Of a stretch of DNA of 64,000 bases, positions 57,562 through 64,000 are shown one piece after another. This DNA is from Leisingera sp. ANG-M7 (GTDB lineage Bacteria; Pseudomonadota; Alphaproteobacteria; Rhodobacterales; Rhodobacteraceae). The stretch lies in NCBI RefSeq assembly GCF_000813965.1, contig NZ_JWLI01000006.1:310001-374000 (forward strand), given 5' to 3'. The position numbers and the translations under genes were made by a program. A model generated the notes under the pieces. The model did no database searches. It was not told the DNA's origin and was given only the letters and a program-made list of their open reading frames with translations. Each line of letters begins with the position of its first letter. The stretch's first letter is position 1.

Positions 57562-58737
57562 TCAAGGATTAAAGGCTGCGAGACGGTCAAACAGGGTCCG
57601 GATGCCAGCACGGTCCACATTGGCAAAGGCAATGCGGAACTGTCGGGCGCCGTCCGGGTCACCCTCGGGCATGAACATGGAGCCCGGCAGCATCAGGATT
57701 GACGCCTCTTTGACCAGCCGGCGCGCGATCTGTTCGGAGGGTTCTTCGAACGGGTGCTCGACATAGGCGAAATAAGCGCCGCAGCCCAGCAGTTTCCAGC
57801 CTTTTGCGGCCAGCACCGGGAAGCCTTCCTCAATCGCCAGGCGGCGGTCGAGGATTTCCTGGCGTTCGCCTGCCAGCCAATGATGCAGGTTTTCAATACC
57901 CCACAGCGCGCCGGCCTGCCCCAGCTGGGAGGGGCAGATGGTGACTGTGTCGAGGAATTTCTCCATCTCAAACAGGCGGTCCGTCGAGGCGGCAATTGCA
58001 CCGACCCTATGGCCTGTCAGCCGGTAAGCCTTTGAGAAGGAATAGAGATGGATAAGGGTGGTGCCCCAGTCCGGCATCTGGAACAGCCCGTGCGGTGCGC
58101 CGCCGCGGCTGTCAAAGTCTCGGTAGGTCTCGTCAACGATCAGCGCCAGCCCGCGGCTGCGGGCGAGGCTGAAGAAAGCCTGAACCAGGCCGCTGGGGTA
58201 CTCCACACCGCAGGGATTGTTGGGCGTGACCAGCACGATGGCGCGGGTGCGGTCCGAAATCAGCGCTTCTGCTGAGGCCAGATCCGGCAGCATACCTTCG
58301 CCCGTTCGAAGCGGCACGGCGGTTACCCCTGCCATGTCCAGCCACATTTTGTGATTGAAGTACCAAGGGACTGGGATGATTACTTCATCGCCTTCACCGC
58401 AAAGCGCTGCTATCGCGGCGGCAAAGGCCTGATTGCAGCCGGAGGTGATCCCAACCTGTTCCGGCAAGACCTCTGCCTGATAGTGACGGCACATCTGCTG
58501 TGCCAGCGCGCGGCGCAGCGGGTCGTTGCCGAGCACGGGGCCATAGAGATGTGCAGAGACGTCATTGAGCGCAGCATCCGCCAGCGCCTGACGCAACCCT
58601 TCCGGCGGAGCTTCTGCCGGGGCGGCCTGACTCACATTCAACAGCAGTCGGTCCGGCGGGAATTCCGCCCCGGCCACCCAGCGGCGCGATTCGACGATAG
58701 GCGACACAAAGGTGGCTTGGGTGCGGGGCAGGGGCAT
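57562..58737 (-). CDS. Class I/II pyridoxal phosphate aminotransferase
   Basis: A 391-aa fold-type I aminotransferase. The PLP lysine lies in YSFSKAYRLTGHRVG and the VTPNNPCGVEYP segment holds the conserved Asn-Pro. The acceptor substrate cannot be read; an aspartate-aminotransferase-like role is likely. Single gene. Confidence 0.88.
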   Translation of the reverse strand: MPLPRTQATFVSPIVESRRWVAGAEFPPDRLLLNVSQAAPAEAPPEGLRQALADAALNDVSAHLYGPVLGNDPLRRALAQQMCRHYQAEVLPEQVGITSGCNQAFAAAIAALCGEGDEVIIPVPWYFNHKMWLDMAGVTAVPLRTGEGMLPDLASAEALISDRTRAIVLVTPNNPCGVEYPSGLVQAFFSLARSRGLALIVDETYRDFDSRGGAPHGLFQMPDWGTTLIHLYSFSKAYRLTGHRVGAIAASTDRLFEMEKFLDTVTICPSQLGQAGALWGIENLHHWLAGERQEILDRRLAIEEGFPVLAAKGWKLLGCGAYFAYVEHPFEEPSEQIARRLVKEASILMLPGSMFMPEGDPDGARQFRIAFANVDRAGIRTLFDRLAAFNP

Positions 58738-58850
58738 GGGCGGCTCCGGGCTGCGTCAGAAACTTCCGGCGCGCCGGTTTGCGCGCCTGCGTATGTCTGG
58801 CACGGCGGCCCGGACGGCTCAAGCGGGAACGGCGGTGCTGGAACGGCCAA

Positions 58851-58880
58851 AGAAAAAGGCGCGCAGTGATGCGCGCCTTT
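58851..58880 (-). terminator. Intrinsic terminator after gpt
   Basis: Stem AAAGGCGCGCA / TGCGCGCCTTT (11 bp, 4-base loop) with TTTTT on the minus strand, 22 bp after the gpt stop. Confidence 0.88.
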
Positions 58881-58901
58881 GAAATTCAATCACGGTGCGG
58901 A

Positions 58902-59405
58902 TCAATCCTTGCCGCGGTAGGGCTCCACATACTGGAGCGCCATATCCCAAGGGAAGAAGATCCAGGTGTCCTGGCTGACCTCTGTGATGAAAGTGTCCAC
59001 CATCGGGCGGCCCTTGGGCTTGGCATAGACCGTGGCGAAATGCGCCTTGGGGTACATCTGGCGCACCAGTTCCAGAGTTTTTCCGCTGTCGACCAGATCG
59101 TCAATGATCAGCACGCCCTCACCGTCGCCCATCAGGCCCGCATCCGGCGCTTTCAGCACCTCCGCCTCACCCTGGGCCTGATGGTGGTAAGAACGCACCG
59201 AGATGGTGTCGACAGTGCGGATATCCAGCTCGCGGCTGACGATCATGGCCGGCGCCATGCCGCCGCGGGTGATTGCCACAACAGCGCGCCAGGCGCCATC
59301 CTTGGGGCCTTGCCCGTCCAGACGCCATGCCAGCGCACGGCTGTCGCGGTGGATCTGGTCCCAGCTGATGTGAAAGCCTTTTTCGTGCGGCAAACGATCG
59401 GTCAT
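58902..59405 (-). CDS. gpt: Xanthine-guanine phosphoribosyltransferase
   Basis: A 167-aa type I phosphoribosyltransferase. The PRPP motif [15 protein letters not shown] and a C-terminal [20 protein letters not shown] are typical of XGPRT. It salvages xanthine, guanine and hypoxanthine. It lies 72 bp downstream of fabI. Confidence 0.93.
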   Translation of the reverse strand: MTDRLPHEKGFHISWDQIHRDSRALAWRLDGQGPKDGAWRAVVAITRGGMAPAMIVSRELDIRTVDTISVRSYHHQAQGEAEVLKAPDAGLMGDGEGVLIIDDLVDSGKTLELVRQMYPKAHFATVYAKPKGRPMVDTFITEVSQDTWIFFPWDMALQYVEPYRGKD

Positions 59406-59477
59406 GTTTTGTGCTCCCCGCGGTGTCGCGTCAGCTTGCAGGAGCCCGGACCGTTGCCCAGGGCTCTGCCTGTTCAG

Positions 59478-60281
59478 TTACTTGGAAATATCCGGCGCAT
59501 CCACTGCCTTCATGCCGACGACGTGATAGCCTGCATCCACATGCAGGTTCTCGCCGGTCACGCCGGAGCTGAGGTCGGACAGCAGGTAAAGGGCAGATTT
59601 GCCTACATCGTCGATGGTCACGTTGCGGCGCAGCGGCGAGTTGTATTCGTTCCACTTCATGATGTAGCGAAAATCGCCGATGCCCGATGCGGCCAGGGTC
59701 TTGATCGGGCCGGCAGAGATCGCGTTGACGCGGATGCCGTCTTTGCCCAGGTCCTCTGCCAGGTATTTGACCGACGCTTCCAGTGCGGCCTTGGCAACAC
59801 CCATCACATTATAATGCGGCATCACCTGCTCGGCACCGTAGTAGGTGAGGGTCAGAAGCGAACCGCCTTCACTCATCATCTTTTCGGCGCGATTAGCAAC
59901 GGCAGTGAACGAGAACACCGAGATGTCCATGGTCATCTGGAAATTGCTGCGGCTGGTGTCGACATAACGGCCGCGCAGCTCGTTCTTGTCGGAAAAGCCA
60001 ATGGCGTGAACCACGAAGTCCAGCTTGCCCCATTTGGCTTCCAGTTCGGCAAACAGTGCGTCGATCGACGCTTCGTCCGACACGTCGCAGGGCAGAACGA
60101 TATTGCTGCCCAGTTGCTCCGCCAGCGGATCAACCCGCTTTTTCAGAGCATCGCCCTGATAGGAAAAGGCAAGCTCGGCCCCGGCATCAGCGCAGGCCTT
60201 GGCAATGCCCCACGCGATGGATTTGTCGTTGGCCAGGCCCATGATGAGGCCGCGCTTACCGGCCATCAGTTGACTAGACAT
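59478..60281 (-). CDS. fabI: Enoyl-[acyl-carrier-protein] reductase (NADH)
   Basis: A 267-aa FabI. The catalytic Tyr147, Tyr157 and Lys164 lie in TLTYYGAEQVMPHYNVMGVA and just beyond (GVAKAALE). It reduces the enoyl-ACP double bond in fatty acid synthesis and is the triclosan target in many species. Divergent from pdxH. Confidence 0.95.
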   Translation of the reverse strand: MSSQLMAGKRGLIMGLANDKSIAWGIAKACADAGAELAFSYQGDALKKRVDPLAEQLGSNIVLPCDVSDEASIDALFAELEAKWGKLDFVVHAIGFSDKNELRGRYVDTSRSNFQMTMDISVFSFTAVANRAEKMMSEGGSLLTLTYYGAEQVMPHYNVMGVAKAALEASVKYLAEDLGKDGIRVNAISAGPIKTLAASGIGDFRYIMKWNEYNSPLRRNVTIDDVGKSALYLLSDLSSGVTGENLHVDAGYHVVGMKAVDAPDISK

Positions 60282-60413
60282 GCAGGTTCTCCGCCTGTGA
60301 TCTGATAATTTAGCGGTGTTTATAATGCCGCGCGGGGCGCTTCAAGGGTTCACGCCCTTGTAGGCGGAAAGGAAGCTCCCTAGGTTGCAATCAAATTACC
60401 GTTTGAGGTGCCC

Positions 60414-61019
60414 ATGTCCGACCGTACAGGTATATTTGAAGGCGACGATCCGTTTGCCATTGCCAGGTCCTGGCTTGCAGAGGCGGAGCAGACCGAACCA
60501 AATGATGCGAACGCCATTGCACTGGCCACGGTGGACGAGACCGGGCTGCCCAACAGCCGCATGGTTCTGCTCAAGGAAATCGAGGACAGCGCCTTTGTGT
60601 TCTATACCAACTACGGCAGTGCCAAGGCGCAGGAACTGGACCATGCGGGCAAGGCAGCCTTTGTGATGCATTGGAAATCGCTGCGCCGTCAGATCCGCGT
60701 GCGCGGCGCCATCACCCGCGAGGAAGGGCCGCAGGCCGATGAATATTACAGGTCCCGTTCGCTCAAAAGCAGGCTGGGAGCCTGGGCCTCAAAACAGTCG
60801 CAGCCGCTGGACAGCCGCGGCACGCTGATGGCGGAGGTCGCAAAAGTGACAGCGATGAAGGGCCCGAATCCCGAGCGCCCGCCGTTCTGGGGCGGGTACC
60901 GTCTGGTGCCGGTTGAGATCGAGTTTTGGGCCGATGGTGCCTTCCGGTTGCACGACCGGTTCCGCTGGCGCCGCGATGACGCATCTGCAGCATGGCAGAT
61001 CAATCGGCTCAATCCCTGA
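60414..61019 (+). CDS. pdxH: Pyridoxamine 5'-phosphate oxidase
   Basis: A 201-aa FMN enzyme: [20 protein letters not shown], then [11 protein letters not shown] and the C-terminal DRFRWRR segment. It makes pyridoxal phosphate. ATG at 60414 has GAGG 5 bp upstream. Confidence 0.94.
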   Translation: MSDRTGIFEGDDPFAIARSWLAEAEQTEPNDANAIALATVDETGLPNSRMVLLKEIEDSAFVFYTNYGSAKAQELDHAGKAAFVMHWKSLRRQIRVRGAITREEGPQADEYYRSRSLKSRLGAWASKQSQPLDSRGTLMAEVAKVTAMKGPNPERPPFWGGYRLVPVEIEFWADGAFRLHDRFRWRRDDASAAWQINRLNP

Positions 61020-61151
61020 CAGGAATCGTCAGTTTACCTTGGGTCAAGGGGTCTTTCGTGACAATTTCAAGACTTTTTAGCTTGAATTCCAAGGTCAGTT
61101 TGGCGCATCAGGACACCATCAAAAAACAAGAAACGCGGTAGGGAATATCCA

Positions 61152-61691
61152 GTGGCAGAAGATCTCAGCAGCTTGCAGCAAGTTCAGGGGCTGGTGAAGT
61201 GGTTCGACCCGGCAAAAGGGTACGGCTTTGTCGTTTCCGACACCGGCGGGCCGGACATTCTTCTGCATGTGAATGTGCTGCGCAATTTCGGGCAAAGCTC
61301 TGTCGCGGACGGCGCCCGCATTGAGATCGTGACGCATCAGACTGGACGCGGTGTACAGGCCGTCGAGGTGATCTCGATCCAGCCGCCCGAGCGCGAAGAC
61401 ACCCCGGTGCTGAGCGATTTTGCCGAGCTGGATATGGGTAGCCTGCAAAATGAGCCGCTCGAGCCCGCACGGGTAAAATGGTTCGACAAGGGCAAGGGCT
61501 TTGGCTTTGCCAATGTGTTCGGCCGCGGCGAAGACGTTTTCCTGCATGTAGAAGTGCTGCGCCAATCCGGCCTTGCCGATCTGCAGCCCGGCGAAGCGCT
61601 GGCGATGCGGGTTATTGATGGCAAGCGCGGCCGCATGGCGGTCGAGGTGCTGGCGTGGGAAGCCGCATTGGCGGCAGGCCACCAGGACTGA
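61152..61691 (+). CDS. Double cold-shock-domain protein
   Basis: A 179-aa protein with two cold-shock domains: GLVKWFDPAKGYGFVVSDTG (residues 14-33 onward) and ARVKWFDKGKGFGFANVFGR (about 110 onward), each with RNP-type aromatic motifs. Such proteins bind single-stranded nucleic acid. GTG start at 61152. A 132-bp leader precedes it. Confidence 0.93.
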   Translation: MAEDLSSLQQVQGLVKWFDPAKGYGFVVSDTGGPDILLHVNVLRNFGQSSVADGARIEIVTHQTGRGVQAVEVISIQPPEREDTPVLSDFAELDMGSLQNEPLEPARVKWFDKGKGFGFANVFGRGEDVFLHVEVLRQSGLADLQPGEALAMRVIDGKRGRMAVEVLAWEAALAAGHQD

Positions 61692-61695
61692 GCTG

Positions 61696-62175
61696 ATGTT
61701 GCGGCGTCTTCAGTACTGGAGCCTCGCCGCAGCCGCCAGTTTCGTGATGACCGCACCAGGTTTTGCCGGAGAATGCCAATCCGGCCGGGTCGATCTGCGC
61801 GGCAGCTGGGGGCAGACCGGATTTTCAGTTGAAATCGCTGACGATGAGCAGGAGCGCGCCCAAGGGCTGATGTTCCGCAAGTCGATGCCGCGCGGGGCAG
61901 GGATGCTGTTTGTCTACGACCAGCCCCAGCCCGCGGCGTTTTGGATGAAGAACACCCTGATTCCGCTCGACATCATTTTTCTGAGCGAAAATGGCCTGGT
62001 GACCTCAGTGCATGAGAACGCCAAACCCGGCGATCTTACCCCGATCCCGGGCGGAGATAACGTGTTTGCGGTGCTCGAAATCAACGGCGGGCTGGCCCGT
62101 CGCTACGGCATCGCATCTGGCACTCAGATGCGGCATCAAATTTTTTCCGCCAGAGGCGCAGTTTGGCCCTGTTAG
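61696..62175 (+). CDS. DUF192 exported protein
   Basis: A 159-aa protein with a signal peptide (residues 8-25) and the DUF192 motif QGLMFRKSMPRGAGMLFVYD followed by MKNTLIPLDIIFLSENG. The family has no firm function. It starts 4 bp after the cold-shock gene, suggesting a single transcript. Confidence 0.9.
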   Translation: MLRRLQYWSLAAAASFVMTAPGFAGECQSGRVDLRGSWGQTGFSVEIADDEQERAQGLMFRKSMPRGAGMLFVYDQPQPAAFWMKNTLIPLDIIFLSENGLVTSVHENAKPGDLTPIPGGDNVFAVLEINGGLARRYGIASGTQMRHQIFSARGAVWPC

Positions 62176-62218
62176 GGGTTTTCAAATCACTTGGCCGGAG
62201 ATAGGAAGGCGCACGGTC

Positions 62219-62295
62219 CGGGGCGTGGCGCAGTCTGGTAGCGCACCTGTTTTGGGTACAGGGGGTCGTGAGTTCGAATCTCGCCGCCCCGACCA
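62219..62295 (+). tRNA. tRNA-Pro (UGG)
   Basis: Acceptor CGGGGCG / CGCCCCG, anticodon stem CCTGT-ACAGG with loop TTTGGGT (anticodon TGG), T-arm GTGAG-TTCGAAT-CTCGC and genome-encoded CCA. Confidence 0.95.
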
Positions 62296-62398
62296 CTTCT
62301 CTCCATAAAACTTCAGCGAATCCCAACTGGCAGAATCTGCTGCCAAGATTCGCCTCACGCTTTTGGAGACACGTGCACCTCAAACACAACCCTAAGCG

Positions 62399-62413
62399 TT
62401 AATACTTCTTTAA
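62399..62413. promoter_or_regulatory. CtrA-type box 1
   Basis: TTAA-TACTTCT-TTAA, matching the CtrA half-site pattern TTAA-N7-TTAA. The site lies 8 bp from box 2. Confidence 0.55.
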
Positions 62414-62420
62414 TACCTTG

Positions 62421-62435
62421 TTAACACACTCTTAA
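62421..62435. promoter_or_regulatory. CtrA-type box 2
   Basis: TTAA-CACACTC-TTAA followed by C, the best fit to the CtrA consensus TTAA-N7-TTAAC in the window. Confidence 0.6.
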
Positions 62436-63019
62436 CCAACTGGTGCTGACCCGCATCACTTGATTAATGGCACTGCAGGCCCCGATGCCGCAGCGCCATG
62501 ATACCATCGGTAGATCACCGTAAAGTTGTTTGAGCGCGACACTTGCTGCCGGCCGGTCAACAGATGTGAATCATTGCCCGGTTGAACCTTAGCTCTGGCC
62601 TTTCTGCGAAGCGGCAAGTTACTTGCTTGGCGTAAGAATTCCGGCCTGGCAGCAGAGCAGAGTTTGGCAGCGAAGGACGTGGCAGCCTGTGGATGAATCA
62701 ATGGCCTTCACCGGACCCTTGAAACCGCGAATAGCGTCAACAGCAAAGATCGTTGCCAAGGGGTAAATTTAACGTTGACCCATTGTGTGTGAATACGCCA
62801 AATTGTGGACACCGGTTGCGATGGCACTAAATCTGGTGGGTTAAGGGGCCACAGCAACAACGCTGAAAAACAGCAGACAGTCCTGTGAAGAAAGGCCGGC
62901 GAGGGCCGCAAGTGCGTCGAATGCGGCGTGAGCTGGGTATCTGCGTGTTGCGTGGCCGGAATGGCTGGTGCGGGGGCACCGTGACACTTGACCGATGTGT
63001 GCTTGAGAAGGGGCAGAGC

Positions 63020-64000
63020 ATGAAGATCGAACGGAAATTCACCAAACCCGGGCAGGATGCTTACGCCGATCTGGCTTTTGTCTCCGCCACCTCGGAGATT
63101 CGCAACCCGGACGGGACAATCGTTTTCCGGCTCGACAACATTGAAATCCCTGCGTCGTGGAGCCAGGTGGCCAGCGACGTGATCGCTCAGAAATATTTCC
63201 GCAAGGCCGGTGTGCCGTCCCGCCTGAAGAAGGTCCGCGAAAAGGACGTGCCGGAGTTCCTGTGGCGCTCGGTCCCCGATAAAGGCGCGGAGCTGGGCGG
63301 CGAGACGTCCTCCAAGCAGGTGTTCGACCGTCTGGCGGGCGCTTGGGCCTATTGGGGCTGGAAGGGCGGCTATTTCTCCTCTGAGACAGATGCGCGCGCC
63401 TATTACGACGAGATGCGCTATATGCTGGCGACCCAGCGCTCGGCCCCGAACTCTCCGCAGTGGTTCAACACCGGCCTGCACTGGGCCTATGGCATCGACG
63501 GCCCGGCGCAGGGCCATCACTATGTCGACTACAAGACCGGTAAGCTGACCAAGTCGGACAGCGCCTATGAGCACCCGCAGCCGCACGCCTGCTTCATCCA
63601 GTCGGTCTCTGACGATCTGGTCAAGGACGGCGGAATCATGGACCTGTGGGTGCGCGAGGCGCGCCTGTTCAAATACGGCTCCGGCACCGGCACCAATTTC
63701 TCTCATCTGCGCGCCGAGGGTGAGCCTCTGTCCGGCGGCGGCAAATCCTCCGGTCTGATGGGCTTCCTCAAAATCGGCGACCGCGCGGCGGGCGCCATCA
63801 AATCAGGCGGCACAACCCGTCGGGCAGCAAAAATGGTGATCGTCGATGCCGACCACCCGGATATCGAGCAGTTCATCGAATGGAAGGTGCTGGAGGAGCA
63901 GAAAGTCGCGTCAATCGTAGCGGGCTCCAAAATGCACGAGAAGATGCTGAACGGCATTTTCGAGGCGATCCGCAACTGGGACGGGGCTGAGGCCGGCGCC
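63020..64000 (+). CDS. nrdJ: Cobalamin-dependent ribonucleotide reductase, N-terminal part (runs off the window)
   Basis: The first 327 codons of an open gene beginning MKIERKFTKPGQDAYADLAF. Segments RSAPNSPQWFNTGLHWAYG and YGSGTGTNFSHLRAEGEPLS match class II NrdJ, whose full length is about 1200 residues. It reduces ribonucleotides with adenosylcobalamin. AAGGGG lies 6 bp upstream of the ATG. Confidence 0.93.
   Translation, partial: MKIERKFTKPGQDAYADLAFVSATSEIRNPDGTIVFRLDNIEIPASWSQVASDVIAQKYFRKAGVPSRLKKVREKDVPEFLWRSVPDKGAELGGETSSKQVFDRLAGAWAYWGWKGGYFSSETDARAYYDEMRYMLATQRSAPNSPQWFNTGLHWAYGIDGPAQGHHYVDYKTGKLTKSDSAYEHPQPHACFIQSVSDDLVKDGGIMDLWVREARLFKYGSGTGTNFSHLRAEGEPLSGGGKSSGLMGFLKIGDRAAGAIKSGGTTRRAAKMVIVDADHPDIEQFIEWKVLEEQKVASIVAGSKMHEKMLNGIFEAIRNWDGAEAGA

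Larger units (their letters stand above)
62296..63019. other. 724-bp stretch without a supported gene, upstream of nrdJ
   Basis: It holds a hairpin just after the tRNA (62316-62353, outer GCGAATC/GATTCGC, inner GGCAG/CTGCC), two CtrA-type boxes and five GANTC sites. An 81-aa minus-strand frame at 62456-62701 has no motif and is not supported. No cobalamin riboswitch or NrdR box was recognised. Confidence 0.7.

Noticed and set aside
62456-62701. 81-aa minus-strand reading frame
   Set aside because: No motif, no ribosome site and atypical composition; probably non-coding.
62691-62810. DnaA-box-like TGTGGAT and TGTGGAC strings suggesting an origin
   Set aside because: Only partial single matches with no cluster; not an origin.
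62440-63019. A cobalamin riboswitch upstream of the B12-dependent nrdJ
   Set aside because: No B12-box-like core or typical long paired structure was recognised in the gap.
62708-63706. Long minus-strand frame across the start of nrdJ
   Set aside because: Shadow of the nrdJ coding frame; protein composition is not natural.

Overview
The window reads as a contiguous piece of chromosome from a marine alphaproteobacterium of the Rhodobacterales (Roseobacter group; Leisingera, Phaeobacter or Ruegeria-like). This is an inference from gene content and order: GC-rich coding DNA, an alphaproteobacterial SOS box (GTTC-N7-GTTC), CtrA-type TTAA-N7-TTAA sites, a cobalamin-dependent class II ribonucleotide reductase, a DMSP-lyase-family cupin, a fused indolepyruvate ferredoxin oxidoreductase, and a gene-transfer-agent type lysis pair. 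No insertion sequence, CRISPR array, integrase or rRNA operon was seen. One tRNA (Pro, UGG) is present.

Layout. 1-10.1 kb: valine/branched-chain catabolism on the minus strand (the first bases of a probable 3-hydroxyisobutyrate dehydrogenase, 3-hydroxyisobutyryl-CoA hydrolase, acyl-CoA dehydrogenase, then mmsA), interrupted by a TPR/O-GlcNAc-transferase-like protein, an L,D-transpeptidase, a fatty acid desaturase and a ToxR/CadC-like regulator with TPRs. 10.2-18.8 kb: LysR regulator, CBS protein, coaD, a 47-aa membrane peptide, gap, a DUF808 membrane protein, an AT-richer small membrane gene, tkt, and a coiled-coil gene translationally coupled to zapA. 19-27.5 kb: an RTX-repeat protein, monothiol glutaredoxin plus BolA, a Cys-rich protein, purL, and an outer-membrane beta-barrel protein overlapping a large MscS channel. 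27.5-36.2 kb: a candidate small RNA, LysR, the fused indolepyruvate oxidoreductase, a DMSP-lyase-like cupin, an acyltransferase, murI and argC. 36.2-41.5 kb: ccmE, then a GTA-type endolysin/holin pair, then ccmF-ccmH and a PaaG-like isomerase. 41.6-47.4 kb: gltA, gltX, comEC and lexA. 47.5-57.4 kb: moeA, moaC, trpC, ung, trpD and trpG in one tight minus-strand run, a divergent polysaccharide deacetylase-like gene, then trpE and a PpiD-like chaperone. 57.5-64 kb: an aminotransferase, gpt, fabI, pdxH, a double cold-shock protein, a DUF192 protein, tRNA-Pro, a 0.7-kb non-coding stretch with two CtrA-type boxes, and the 5' part of nrdJ, which runs off the end.

Most of this is core metabolism. The observations I consider most worth following are: (1) a compact candidate sRNA at about 27682-27758 on the minus strand, with a heat-shock-sigma-like promoter, a CCUCCC linker and a strong terminator; (2) the GTA-type lysis pair lodged inside the cytochrome c maturation genes; (3) tandem CtrA boxes in the long gap before nrdJ; (4) the uracil-DNA glycosylase gene embedded by ATGA overlaps inside the trp operon; (5) the coiled-coil protein coupled to ZapA; and (6) the DMSP-lyase-like cupin. 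No clearly new multi-gene system could be demonstrated from sequence alone.
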